Shown: positions 45,145 to 54,039 of the stretch, in pieces
How positions within the stretch are numbered: position 1 is the first letter of the stretch
Layout: every line of letters begins with the position of its first letter
Assembly (NCBI RefSeq): GCF_900114625.1
Contig: NZ_FOZL01000001.1
Span: forward strand, 1,736,001 to 1,800,000
Length of the DNA stretch: 64,000 nucleotides
Origin: Granulicella pectinivorans
Lineage (GTDB): Bacteria > Acidobacteriota > Terriglobia > Terriglobales > Acidobacteriaceae
Direction of reading: 5' to 3'
Notes under the pieces: generated by a model
Database searches by the model: none
What the model was told of the DNA's origin: nothing
What the model saw: the letters and a program-made list of their open reading frames with translations, nothing else
Translations under genes and position numbers: made by a program

Positions 45145-48125
45145 TCTGTCTTCACCGTGGTTCTTCGTACCATCCTTGCCTGTAACGGCAGTATAAGACG
45201 TACTGTGCTTCCTCGACCCTCACCGGAATGAATATCGATGGATCCACCGATTCGCTGAAGCCGCTCGTACATGCTGACGAGCCCAAAATGGCCAGAGGAC
45301 TGCGAGCGCTCTACAGGATCGAAGCCCTTTCCATCATCGACCACGTCAATCGCCAGTCGAGTAGAACTCGTCTGTAGCTTCACATGCAGGCTGGTTGCAT
45401 CGGCGTGCGCAACGGCGTTGAAGATCGCCTCGCGAGTAGACATAAACAACTCGTGCTGCACACTGGGTTGAAGAGTGATCTCCGGACCGCTGCGTGTGAA
45501 CGCGATCCGTAGATTGGAGCCCCGCGGTTGCTGTCGAATCAGTGCATCCAACTCCGCTCCGAGTTCGCGCAACTCTTCCGTCCGTCGCAAGTCGGAGATC
45601 GCCGCCCGAGCATCCTGGATGGTCTTCGTGACCTCTTCCCGTGCGTACTGCAAGGGGGATCGGACTTGCAAAGCGTTGCCCTCCACGCTTGTCATGGGGG
45701 ACTCGTTCAGGGATGCAGCTTCGAGCAGGGAAGAGACGCCAATGCAGCCCTGCAGCAATGTATCGTGCATCTCTCTCGCGACACGATTGCGCTCCTCGGC
45801 GACAGCTTGAAAGCGTAAGGCGATTTGCCGTATCCGGAACGCATGCCAGGCCCATGCGGCCAAGGGAACAGCCAGGGCACACAGCAGCAGAAACCAGGGC
45901 CGCTGCCACAATGGGCCAATCTGGACGATCTCCAATTCGTCTTGGAAGACTCGATCGTCATCCGGCCAGCGCGTCTCGACCTGGAAGTGATAGGTCCCTG
46001 CTGGAAGTCCGGAGTAGCTGGACGAGGCGCCCGGCTCGAGTTCGCTCCATCGATCTTCGAGCCCCAGGAGACGGCGTCGAATCTGCAGGCCCCGCCGGGA
46101 ACTCAACAGCACAGGAGACGCCATGATCTGAAGGTTGTGGGTGGAGGGCATCAACGTAAGTGAACGTGTCGTTGCCACGGGAGTGCCATCGACCGTGATC
46201 TGTTCGATATTCACGGGCGGTGGTGCCTGCGTTATGGCGGCTCTGTCTGCCGAGAGATGAAGCAGCCCGAGATGGGTGCCGTACCAAGCGCCACCTTCTT
46301 GATCCGTCTGTCCGTTGGCAGGTAATCCACCGCTTAACTCCGTCGCGGTTTCACGCGAGACACTGAAGATCTCCGGCAGATGCTCCAGCCGCATGGTGCG
46401 CATCGCTTCTCCTCTGCCTTGCTTTGTCATCGGCTGTGACTCCGCAACCTCTGCAGGAGAAAAACGGAAGATGGTACCGGGCTGCGCGACCAGAAGCCGC
46501 CCGCGGGCGTCTTTGAGTACCGACAGCACCGCCTGTGTCGTTGAACCCTGGTCGGGCAGAACAAGCCGGCGAAGACGATCTCCGGAAAGCAGATACAAGC
46601 CGGACTCCGCGCCGATCCAGAGTCGATCCTCTGCCTCACGAAAAAGTGACCACACGCGCTGCTGGCCGAGCAAGGTACAGGGAGCACAGTCCTGATATTG
46701 TCCGTCGCGCAGAAGGAACAAGCCGTTTGCCGTGCCCGTCCAGAGACCGCCCTTGGGCGCCAGCGCCATGGAGTAAACCGGCTGGTGCGGAGCACGCGCC
46801 GATCGTTGGTATGAGGTCGCCGCGCCATCCCGCCAGAGTGCGACCCCGCTGTCTGTTGCGATCCAGATGCTGTTCCCTTCACCCTGCAGAAAGCCTCTGA
46901 CATAGCCGGTTCCGAGGTCGGAAGAGTGATTCTCCACTTTGCCGCTACCGAAACGGTAGGCGCCATGACCCATGGTTCCTACCCACAATGCACCTTGAGC
47001 AGCGCGCAGGACGGATCGGATGCGAAAGCTCCCCAGGGAAGGGAAATGCAATGAAGTTTGTTTGCCTTCGACCAGACGCGTCACGTCGCCGGCGTTGAGC
47101 CATACCGATCCATCGCGATCGAGAAAGACACTGGCGAAATCGGTCTTGACCGCGCTGGAGACGTCCCAAAGAGTCATTCCGGAATCACTGAATCGTGTCA
47201 GGCCGGCTTGGGTTCCAATCCAAAGGTCTCGATCAGTATCGAGAGCCAAAGCAAGAATCACGCGGCTAACGTGTGCTTCCGTGGGACCGACGGGAACGAA
47301 TTTCAAATCCCCTCGCGAGACCAGCAGTCCATTTCCCGCCGTGGCGATCCACAGTCGGCCGCGAGAGTCTTGCAACATGTTTCTAACGTCCCATGGAGCG
47401 TCTGGAACTGTTTGTAAAACTCCAGCTTCGGTGCGTTGTAAGAGCCCATAACTGGTCCCGATCCAAAGGGTGCCATCGGCCGCCTGCGACAAGCTGCGAA
47501 TCCGCAGGCCTCCTTGCTGACGAGGCACCGCGATCTCCTGGAAGCGGTTCGCCTGATAGTGGAGCAGCCGATGCCCGCCGAACCACAGACCTCCTGCACC
47601 ATCGGCCACAATCGCGGAGACACTGGGATCCTTCAAACCCGGTACGCTTTGAAATCGGTCCTCCTTGAGCCGAAAGATGCCGTGGTCAGTTCCGGTCCAG
47701 ATATCGCCGGAGCGATCTTCATAGAGCACTCGCACGGTCAGTGTTCCCCGGCCGTCCCCGAGGGCAAAGATGCGGACCCCATCGGGTGTGATGCGCACGA
47801 TGCCGCCGTTATTCGCCCCGACCCACAGGCTACCGTCTCGTGCCGCAAGGAGACAGGAAACTCCAAACTGACGCAGCATCGGAACCCGCGTGTTGATCTC
47901 ATCGCGAAAGTGGTAGCCGTCAAAACGAACCAGACCATGGGGGGTCCCCAACCAGAGAAAGTGATCGGCCGTCTGCACGATGGCTTGAATCTCTTGATCG
48001 GGAAGACCGTCTTCCGTGCGCCAGGTATGCTGTGTCAACCCATCGACGCCTTCCTGCGTGCGGGCATAAGGCGAAGTTCCAAAGAAGAAAGACGTAAGCA
48101 GGATTGTAAGAAGAAATTTTTCCAT
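45141..48125 (-). CDS. two-component sensor histidine kinase with beta-propeller sensor
   Basis: 994 residues. The signal peptide LLTILLTSFFFGTSPYA is followed by a Reg_prop double propeller with repeats such as TADHFLWLGTPHGLVRFDG, DGSLWVGANNGGIVRI and DGTLWIGTSYGLLQR (about 25-590). A Y_Y_Y domain (LLGLEDRWSELEPG..., GTYHFQVETRW) and one membrane helix at about 745 come next. The HisKA_3 kinase carries H787 in RNRVAREMHDTLLQG, with N-box STREAIFNAVAHADA, DDGKGFD, and SGHFGLVSMYERL. It senses an extracytoplasmic signal and phosphorylates the coupled NarL-type regulator. The start ATG 48125 is chosen for the signal peptide. Confidence 0.93.
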   Translation of the reverse strand: MEKFLLTILLTSFFFGTSPYARTQEGVDGLTQHTWRTEDGLPDQEIQAIVQTADHFLWLGTPHGLVRFDGYHFRDEINTRVPMLRQFGVSCLLAARDGSLWVGANNGGIVRITPDGVRIFALGDGRGTLTVRVLYEDRSGDIWTGTDHGIFRLKEDRFQSVPGLKDPSVSAIVADGAGGLWFGGHRLLHYQANRFQEIAVPRQQGGLRIRSLSQAADGTLWIGTSYGLLQRTEAGVLQTVPDAPWDVRNMLQDSRGRLWIATAGNGLLVSRGDLKFVPVGPTEAHVSRVILALALDTDRDLWIGTQAGLTRFSDSGMTLWDVSSAVKTDFASVFLDRDGSVWLNAGDVTRLVEGKQTSLHFPSLGSFRIRSVLRAAQGALWVGTMGHGAYRFGSGKVENHSSDLGTGYVRGFLQGEGNSIWIATDSGVALWRDGAATSYQRSARAPHQPVYSMALAPKGGLWTGTANGLFLLRDGQYQDCAPCTLLGQQRVWSLFREAEDRLWIGAESGLYLLSGDRLRRLVLPDQGSTTQAVLSVLKDARGRLLVAQPGTIFRFSPAEVAESQPMTKQGRGEAMRTMRLEHLPEIFSVSRETATELSGGLPANGQTDQEGGAWYGTHLGLLHLSADRAAITQAPPPVNIEQITVDGTPVATTRSLTLMPSTHNLQIMASPVLLSSRRGLQIRRRLLGLEDRWSELEPGASSSYSGLPAGTYHFQVETRWPDDDRVFQDELEIVQIGPLWQRPWFLLLCALAVPLAAWAWHAFRIRQIALRFQAVAEERNRVAREMHDTLLQGCIGVSSLLEAASLNESPMTSVEGNALQVRSPLQYAREEVTKTIQDARAAISDLRRTEELRELGAELDALIRQQPRGSNLRIAFTRSGPEITLQPSVQHELFMSTREAIFNAVAHADATSLHVKLQTSSTRLAIDVVDDGKGFDPVERSQSSGHFGLVSMYERLQRIGGSIDIHSGEGRGSTVRLILPLQARMVRRTTVKTD

Positions 48126-48841
48126 AGTGTTTCCCGTCCGACGAACATCCACCGTCCGAGAACGAGTTGGCACGATTCTAATCGGTGTCCGTTCATCTTA
48201 GGACGAGCTGCCAACCCGCCAGGCTTGCTCGAGCCTCTTTCGACGCTGGGCGAACCAGTCAATCCGTCTTTCTCGCCACGCCCGGACAGGCGAACGTCTG
48301 CAGCACTTTCTCGATCACGCCGATACCTTCACGCCGGAGGCTACGATCCCCGGTGACGACAGGTCTCCCTTGAGAACATGCAGATCGTGGGCGCCGTAAC
48401 TGTTGACCATGGCTTTTCTGGGTGCCGCATGGATGGATACACGTGTTCTTCCGCTCGTCTCCGTCGGTTGAAATACCGTCATGGGAAGGAACTTCTATCC
48501 CCGCGATGACGTGTGAGCAACGCGACTCTACTTGGGCGGCAAGGCGGGGAGACAATCGATCTGTCGACTCCCCGAACGGCGAGATGGGTCTATCCATCTA
48601 CCCGCTTTCGCTCCCCCGCTGAGTGACAGAGAAGGCGCACTCCGATCACCGGCAGCACAAGCGTAAGCGGATGAGCGAACAACCTCATCCGCCGATGACT
48701 CCCCAGGCATGGGCGGGAGCGTTCCCCCTTGTTTCATTCCATCCGCTGAGCATGTGACCGTCACGCGGTTCCGCAGAGTAGAGCCTGCCGATGACGATCA
48801 CACTCCCCTACTGTTCTTCCCTGGTCTGGAGCATTCTCCTC
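48126..48841. other. long divergent intergenic region
   Basis: 716 bases between the kinase gene (minus) and the next plus-strand gene. Minus-strand open frames of up to about 110 codons exist (48259-48597), but none shows a recognisable domain or ribosome-binding site. It contains a perfect 9-bp hairpin, GCGGATGAG/CTCATCCGC, at 48667-48692. It may hold decayed coding DNA; I cannot name a family. Confidence 0.35.
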
Positions 48842-49747
48842 ATGAACTCTTCTTCTGTCCCTATCAACTTCCGGTGGCACATTCTTAGACTTCGCATCTT
48901 CCTGCTCTCTATCGTCTGTTTCGCGTTGTTCGGTCCGACGGCGCACGCGCAGCAGCTTGGCTGGGAGGGAGAGACGGGCGTCTTTGTGACGCCTCTGGCG
49001 TACACGGTTGCGACCCCGGAATGTAAGTTCGCTCCACCCGTGATTGCGTATCACTTTCTGAATGCGGGCAGCGTCATCGGCCGGTTCAACCAGCTCAGCA
49101 TCACCAGCGGATTCGCGAAGCGCGTCGAGTTCGGCTATACGCGCACGATCCATGAGGGTGGCAGCGATGCGACCCTGAGTCCTCTGTGGACGGAAGGCTT
49201 CAACACGTTTCATGCGAAAGGTTCGCTGATCCCGGAGAACGCCTGGAAGAAGGCCTGGATGCCGCAGGTCTCGACCGGCTTTATGCTGCGGACACAGGTC
49301 CGCAACGTGGGCGGGCAGATGCAGAACAAGGACACCACCAACGCCGACGTCTATCTTGTGGCGACGAAGACGATCACGCAGCTCAAGCCGATGTCGCTGA
49401 TCCTCTCGGGCGGTGTGCAGGGCACGAACGCGGAGCTGATCGGGCTCGGTGGCAACGCGAGCCATTGGGATCCGGTAGGCTTTGGCGCCGCGGCCGTTGT
49501 CTTTCAGGGGCCGGCCAAGAGCGCGATCGTGCTTGGAGTCGAGATGGCTCAGCAGCCGCGGCATCCGGACCAGTTGCCGAACGCCGTAATCCGAACGGTC
49601 TTCGTCTATGCGCTACGCGTGATTCCAAGCCCAAGGCTGAAGTTGAACGTGGACTTCGGGATTCTGCAAGGGCCGGGGCAGATTGCCACCGGAGTGGACC
49701 TGAAGGCGAAGGACTGCCAGGGTGTTGCAATCTCGTATGCTTTCTAG
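48842..49747 (+). CDS. exported, probable beta-barrel protein of unknown function
   Basis: 301 residues. The signal peptide LRIFLLSIVCFALFGPTAHAQ is followed by short amphipathic strands (QLSITSGFAKRVEFGYTR, MPQVSTGFMLRTQVRNVGG, SLILSGGVQGTNAEL) and a C-terminal AISYAF with terminal Phe, the usual outer-membrane barrel ending. I do not recognise a named family. GGAG lies about 9 bases before ATG 48842; an earlier in-frame ATG at 48791 is less likely. It faces the redox operon tail to tail across a strong terminator hairpin. Outer-membrane location is inferred from the strand pattern and the terminal Phe. Confidence 0.7.
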   Translation: MNSSSVPINFRWHILRLRIFLLSIVCFALFGPTAHAQQLGWEGETGVFVTPLAYTVATPECKFAPPVIAYHFLNAGSVIGRFNQLSITSGFAKRVEFGYTRTIHEGGSDATLSPLWTEGFNTFHAKGSLIPENAWKKAWMPQVSTGFMLRTQVRNVGGQMQNKDTTNADVYLVATKTITQLKPMSLILSGGVQGTNAELIGLGGNASHWDPVGFGAAAVVFQGPAKSAIVLGVEMAQQPRHPDQLPNAVIRTVFVYALRVIPSPRLKLNVDFGILQGPGQIATGVDLKAKDCQGVAISYAF

Positions 49748-49770
49748 CCGATGGCATCGCAACGCACCCA

Positions 49771-49810
49771 ACGCAACAAGGGGAGAGCCTGAGCTCTCCC
49801 CTTGTTGCGT
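49771..49810. terminator. bidirectional terminator between convergent genes
   Basis: A perfect 18-bp inverted repeat with a 4-base CTGA loop. It lies between the stop of the barrel gene and the stop of the alcohol dehydrogenase gene, so it can end both transcripts. Confidence 0.85.
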
Positions 49811-49827
49811 CGGTCTATCGCGTCGCT

Positions 49828-50904
49828 CTATTTGAATTCGAGGACGACACGAGCGGGGACGTCCCCATGCTGCAGGCGCTTGAAGATGTTGTTGATCTCG
49901 GAGAGCGGCTGCAGTTCGATGTCCGCCTTGACCTTGCCGCGTACAGCGAAGTCGAGCGCTTGTGCCATGTCCTCGCGGGTGCCGACGAACGAGCCGCGAA
50001 TGGTGATGCAGTTGGCCACGACATCGAACAGCGGCACAGGGAAGTCGCCGGGGGGAAGCCCAACCAGAGCGCAGATGCCGCGTTTACGCGCCATCGCAAT
50101 GCCCTGCTTGAAGGCAGGCAGAGACGGCGCCGTGATCAACACACCGTGAGCACCACCGCCGGTCTCCTTCTTCAACGCAACCGCGGGATCGCTGGTCTTC
50201 GCGTTGAAGATCAGATCCGCACCGAGCGCCTTCGCGTGGGCGAGCTTGCCGTCGTCGATGTCGACCGCGGCGACCAGAAGCCCCATCGCCTTGGCGTACT
50301 GAATGGCGAGATGGCCGAGTCCGCCACAGCCGGAGATCGCGATCCATTCGCCGGGCCGCGCCTCGGTCTGCTTGATGCCCTTGTAGGTGGTGATGCCGGC
50401 GCAGATCAGCGGTGCAGCCTCCACGGGCGAGAGTCCCTTGGGGATGTGGGCAACGTAGTTGGGGTCCGCGAGGATGTACTCGGCGAAGCCGCCATTCTTG
50501 GTGTAGCCGCCGAACTGCGCGTCCGGACAGACCGTCTCCCATGCGGAGAGGCAATACTCGCAGTGGCCGCAGGCAGAGTAGAGCCATGGCACACCGACGC
50601 GATCGCCCTCTTTGACGATCGTCACGCCGGCCCCAACCTCGGTGACGATGCCGATGGCCTCGTGACCCGGGATAAAGGGCGGCACAGGCTTCAGGGGCCA
50701 ATCACCATTGGCGGCATGCAGGTCCGTATGACAGACGCCGCAGGCCTCGGTCTTGACCACGATCTGGCCAGGCCCCGCGGTGGGAATCTCCCACTCGCGC
50801 AGGACGAGCGGCTTGCCGAATGCTTCGACGACCGCGGCCTGCATAGTGGCTTTGTGCTTGGAGGACGTGGATCCAGTCTTTGGCTCAAGGATGGCTGTGC
50901 TCAT
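49828..50904 (-). CDS. adhP: zinc-dependent alcohol dehydrogenase (AdhP type)
   Basis: 358 residues. Catalytic zinc ligands in CGVCHTDLHAANGDW and PGHEAIG; structural zinc Cys4 in CGHCEYCLSAWETVC; Rossmann motif GCGGLGHLAIQYAKAMG followed by an acidic residue (VDIDD), which points to NAD(H). It interconverts alcohols and aldehydes. The N-terminus has a 20-residue polar extension before MQAAVVEAFGKPL. It is the last gene of a minus-strand set with aldehyde dehydrogenase and transhydrogenase, so aldehyde could be passed to either enzyme while transhydrogenase balances NADH and NADPH (inference). Confidence 0.93.
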   Translation of the reverse strand: MSTAILEPKTGSTSSKHKATMQAAVVEAFGKPLVLREWEIPTAGPGQIVVKTEACGVCHTDLHAANGDWPLKPVPPFIPGHEAIGIVTEVGAGVTIVKEGDRVGVPWLYSACGHCEYCLSAWETVCPDAQFGGYTKNGGFAEYILADPNYVAHIPKGLSPVEAAPLICAGITTYKGIKQTEARPGEWIAISGCGGLGHLAIQYAKAMGLLVAAVDIDDGKLAHAKALGADLIFNAKTSDPAVALKKETGGGAHGVLITAPSLPAFKQGIAMARKRGICALVGLPPGDFPVPLFDVVANCITIRGSFVGTREDMAQALDFAVRGKVKADIELQPLSEINNIFKRLQHGDVPARVVLEFK

Positions 50905-50957
50905 GGGTTCCCCTTCTCAATCTCTTTCATGCGGTTGACGTGCGTTATGTTGCCGCT

Positions 50958-52406
50958 CTACGCCGCGGCAGCGCCGAGGCCGCGTACCGCCTCGATCATC
51001 TTGACCAGTACGGCCTGCGCATCGCCGTAGACCATGAAGGTGTTGTCCTCGTAGAAGAGTTCATTCTCGATGCCCGAGTAGCCCTTGCCTTGTCCGCGTT
51101 TGACGACGTAGCACTTCCTCGCCTTGTCCGCGTTGAGGATGGGCATGCCGTAAATGGGCGAGGATTTGTCGGTGCGCGCGGCGGGGTTGACGACGTCGTT
51201 GGCTCCAATCACCAGGGCTACATCCGTAGAGGCGAATTCGTCGTTGATGTCGTCGAGTTGATGGATGAGGTCATACGGCACGCCTGCCTCGGCGAGCAGC
51301 ACATCCATCTGTCCCGGCATGCGGCCCGCGACGGGATGGATAGCAAACTTGACGCTCACGCCTGCAGACTGCAGCAGCTTCACGAACTCGTAGAGCTTCT
51401 CCTGCGCCTGAGCGACGGCCAGACCGTATCCGGGGATGATGATGACGCTCTTGGCATAGCGCATGGCGATACCCGCATCGCTTGCCTCGACCGGCTTCTC
51501 TTCGCCCTTCATCTGGCTCAGCTTCTTCGTGCTCGCCTCGCCGAAGTTCGAGAAGAGCACATTGCTGACGGAGCGATTCATGGCCTTGGCCATCAGAAGC
51601 GTGAGCAGGGTGCCAGCCGCGCCGACGACCATGCCCGCGATCATGAGGGCAGGCTCCTGCATCACATAGCCATCCAGGCCAACAGCCAGGCCGGTTGCCG
51701 CGTTGTAGATGGAGATAACCACCGGCATGTCCGCTCCGCCGATGGGAAGCGTCATGAGTATGCCGAAGAGCAGCGTGGTGCCGAAGAAAATCCAAAGTAC
51801 GGAGGCGATGGGGAGCAGCGGCGTCGCACCGGTCTGCGCGATGACGACGATGTAGCCGCCGATTGCGAGCGATGCGATAAGGACCAGCGCGTTCACAAGC
51901 CGCTGGCCGGGGAAGCGCATTGGCTTCTTGAGCACCTCATCGAGCTTGGCCCATGCGATGACGGAGCCTGACATGGAGATGGCGCCGATAAGGCCGCCGA
52001 GGAGCGTCACGACGAGTTGCCCGGTGCCGTGTGTCTTGTTCCCGAACAGTTCCACGGCGGCGATCGCACCCGCCGCACCGCCGCCGAGGCCGTTGTAGAT
52101 GGCCACCATCTGCGGCATCTCGGTCATGGCCACTGAGCGGCCCTTGAACCATGCGGCGGACGCACCAAGGAGCAGAGCGACGATGGCGAGAGCGAGGTTG
52201 ATCCAGAGATGCGGTTTGGCTGCTGCGTCCACCGTGAAGACGTTGAGGAAGCTTGCGGTGACGGCCAGTAGCATGCCATAACCCGCGAGTCGAATGCCCG
52301 ATGGGGCTGAGACCGGGGAGGACATCCGCTTGAGGCCGTACATGAAGAGGAAGGCAGCGATGAGATCGGCCGCGCCTGTGATGAGATGTGCGATGGTCGG
52401 ATACAT
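50958..52406 (-). CDS. pntB: NAD(P) transhydrogenase subunit beta
   Basis: 482 residues. The N-terminal half is eight or nine membrane helices (LITGAADLIAAFLFMYGLKRM..., VVISIYNAATGLAVGLDGYVM), and the C-terminal half is the NADP(H)-binding domain III, with VIIIPGYGLAVAQAQ, HPVAGRMPGQMDVLLAEA and GANDVVNPAAR. It forms the proton channel and the NADP site of the proton-translocating transhydrogenase. ATG 52406 follows the pntAb stop by a few bases; longer open frame upstream is overlap with pntAb. The transhydrogenase uses the proton gradient to drive NADH + NADP+ to NAD+ + NADPH. Confidence 0.95.
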   Translation of the reverse strand: MYPTIAHLITGAADLIAAFLFMYGLKRMSSPVSAPSGIRLAGYGMLLAVTASFLNVFTVDAAAKPHLWINLALAIVALLLGASAAWFKGRSVAMTEMPQMVAIYNGLGGGAAGAIAAVELFGNKTHGTGQLVVTLLGGLIGAISMSGSVIAWAKLDEVLKKPMRFPGQRLVNALVLIASLAIGGYIVVIAQTGATPLLPIASVLWIFFGTTLLFGILMTLPIGGADMPVVISIYNAATGLAVGLDGYVMQEPALMIAGMVVGAAGTLLTLLMAKAMNRSVSNVLFSNFGEASTKKLSQMKGEEKPVEASDAGIAMRYAKSVIIIPGYGLAVAQAQEKLYEFVKLLQSAGVSVKFAIHPVAGRMPGQMDVLLAEAGVPYDLIHQLDDINDEFASTDVALVIGANDVVNPAARTDKSSPIYGMPILNADKARKCYVVKRGQGKGYSGIENELFYEDNTFMVYGDAQAVLVKMIEAVRGLGAAAA

Positions 52407-52414
52407 GGTGTCCC

Positions 52415-52759
52415 CTAGCTCTTCTTCGCCGGATGTCTTGCGTGAAGGATACGAACCGGCTGCTGTCCGCTGGTCTTGAACATGGCGAGCATGCGGTCGG
52501 TAACCGCGTATCCGCCCGCGGCATTGCCCGCACCCAGCAGCACCGCGAAGAAGCCGATGATCTGTTCGGTAACCGTGCTGGCGTTCAGCAGAGCCATGAT
52601 GCCGCCGATGACGACGATTCCATGGACGAAGTTGGAGCCGGACATAAGAGGCGTGTGCAGGATGGCAGGCACGTTGCCGATGATGACCCATCCCCCGAAG
52701 GCTGCGAGCATGAAGATATAAAGTGCGACAAAACCCGTGATTGCCATGTCGAAGTGCAT
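52415..52759 (-). CDS. pntAb: NAD(P) transhydrogenase subunit alpha part 2 (membrane)
   Basis: 114 residues with three membrane helices (FVALYIFMLAAFGGWVIIGNVP, GIVVIGGIMALL, IIGFFAVLLGAGNAAGGYAV) and the TPLMSGSN loop typical of the split alpha subunit. It anchors the NAD(H)-binding subunit at the membrane. ATG 52759 has AAGGGGAGTTCCG upstream and starts MHFDMAITGF; the longer frame is not needed. It lies between pntAa and pntB, the usual order in three-gene transhydrogenases. Confidence 0.92.
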   Translation of the reverse strand: MHFDMAITGFVALYIFMLAAFGGWVIIGNVPAILHTPLMSGSNFVHGIVVIGGIMALLNASTVTEQIIGFFAVLLGAGNAAGGYAVTDRMLAMFKTSGQQPVRILHARHPAKKS

Positions 52760-52781
52760 CGGAACTCCCCTTGGTCTGTGG

Positions 52782-53921
52782 TTAGGCTGCTTGCTTGGGT
52801 GCTGGTGCGGACGGCTTGACGACCCCGGCTGAGAGCTTGCCCGCATGGGTCAATACCGTACCGGCAATGACCGGATCGGTCCAGTCGACGGTGATGACGT
52901 TCTCTTTCAACATCAGCTTGAGCAACGCGAACTGGTTCTTCGCATAGAGCTCACTGGCATCCTGCGCGAGCAGCGAGGGAACGTTGAGCGGCGCAACAAT
53001 CGTCACGAGTCCAATCTCCGTCGTCTGGCCCGGCACGGTGTCGTCGCAGTTGCCGCCGCCCTCGGCAGAGAGGTCCACGATCACCGCGCCGGCCTTCATC
53101 CCTTTGACCTGCGCGCTGCTGATGAGCTTGGGCGAGGGCTTGCCGGGAATCGCGGCCGTGGTGATGATGAGATCGGACTGCTGGATGTGCGTGGTCAGGA
53201 CAGCCGCAACCTTGGTCTTCTCCGCGGGCGTGAGCTCTCGGGCGTAACCGCCGCTGCCCTGCGCATCCACGCCAGTCTCAACGAACGTAGCTCCGAGCGA
53301 GAGAACCTGTTCCTCGGTGTCGGGACGAACGTCATACCCTTCAACGACCGCGCCGAGGCGATGCGCGGTAGCGACCGCCTCAAGACCGGCGACGCCAAGC
53401 CCCATCACGAGTACATGCGCGGGGCCGATCGCTCCGGCCGCTGTCGTGATCTTCGGCAGCACGCGAGCCATGTGCGTCGCGCCAAGCTGCACCGCATAGT
53501 ATCCGGCCAATGCAGACTGGCTGGAGAGCGCATCCATGGACTGTGCGCGTGTGATGCGAGGGATGCGCTCCATGGCGAAGCAGGTGATCTTCTTCTCCAG
53601 CATGCGCTTGACCAGAGGATGCTCATGCCCGGCATAGACGAAACAGATGAGGATGGCACCCTCCTTCATCGCGTCGATGACGTCGAGCGACGGAGGCTGC
53701 ACCGCGAGGACAACATCAGCTTCCGCGAGGAGTGTCGCGCGGTCCGCAAAGAAGGTGACGTCTTGATAGGATTCATCGGGGAAGCGACTCGCCTTCCCCG
53801 CACCAGTCTGCATGTGTAGCTTGGCGCCCAGCTTCACCAGACCCTCCGTGACGGAAGGAACGAGAGCAACCCGCAGTTCGTGTGGTGCCGTTTCCTTCAG
53901 GACTGCAACATTCACATACAT
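52782..53921 (-). CDS. pntAa: NAD(P) transhydrogenase subunit alpha part 1 (NAD-binding)
   Basis: 379 residues, soluble. Alanine-dehydrogenase/transhydrogenase fold: ETAPHELRVALVPSV at the start, NAD motif VLVMGLGVAGLEAVATAHRLGAVVEGYDVR, and RIPRITRAQSMDALSSQ. It binds NAD(H) and hands hydride to the NADP site in PntB. ATG 53921 starts MYVNVAVLKET, where homology begins. An extra upstream open frame to 54128 overlaps the aldehyde dehydrogenase gene and is not native. The aldehyde dehydrogenase ends 118 bases upstream, so the genes are likely one operon. Confidence 0.94.
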   Translation of the reverse strand: MYVNVAVLKETAPHELRVALVPSVTEGLVKLGAKLHMQTGAGKASRFPDESYQDVTFFADRATLLAEADVVLAVQPPSLDVIDAMKEGAILICFVYAGHEHPLVKRMLEKKITCFAMERIPRITRAQSMDALSSQSALAGYYAVQLGATHMARVLPKITTAAGAIGPAHVLVMGLGVAGLEAVATAHRLGAVVEGYDVRPDTEEQVLSLGATFVETGVDAQGSGGYARELTPAEKTKVAAVLTTHIQQSDLIITTAAIPGKPSPKLISSAQVKGMKAGAVIVDLSAEGGGNCDDTVPGQTTEIGLVTIVAPLNVPSLLAQDASELYAKNQFALLKLMLKENVITVDWTDPVIAGTVLTHAGKLSAGVVKPSAPAPKQAA

Positions 53922-54039
53922 CGGACTCTCCCGGCGATTCCGCTGGCATCTCTTTTGCACTGCATAAGGAGTGACATGGTCGTAGCGCGGCACTCCAGTG
54001 GGGAACGAGTGCCACGCTGCACCATGCATGGGCGTACGA

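Noticed and set aside
48259..48597. Minus-strand frame of 112 codons in the gap upstream of the kinase
   Set aside because: No domain or ribosome-binding site; a decayed gene cannot be excluded but cannot be named.
49186..51030. Plus-strand open frame of 614 codons over the barrel protein and AdhP
   Set aside because: Runs through a perfect terminator hairpin and two genes with clear families; a GC-driven shadow.
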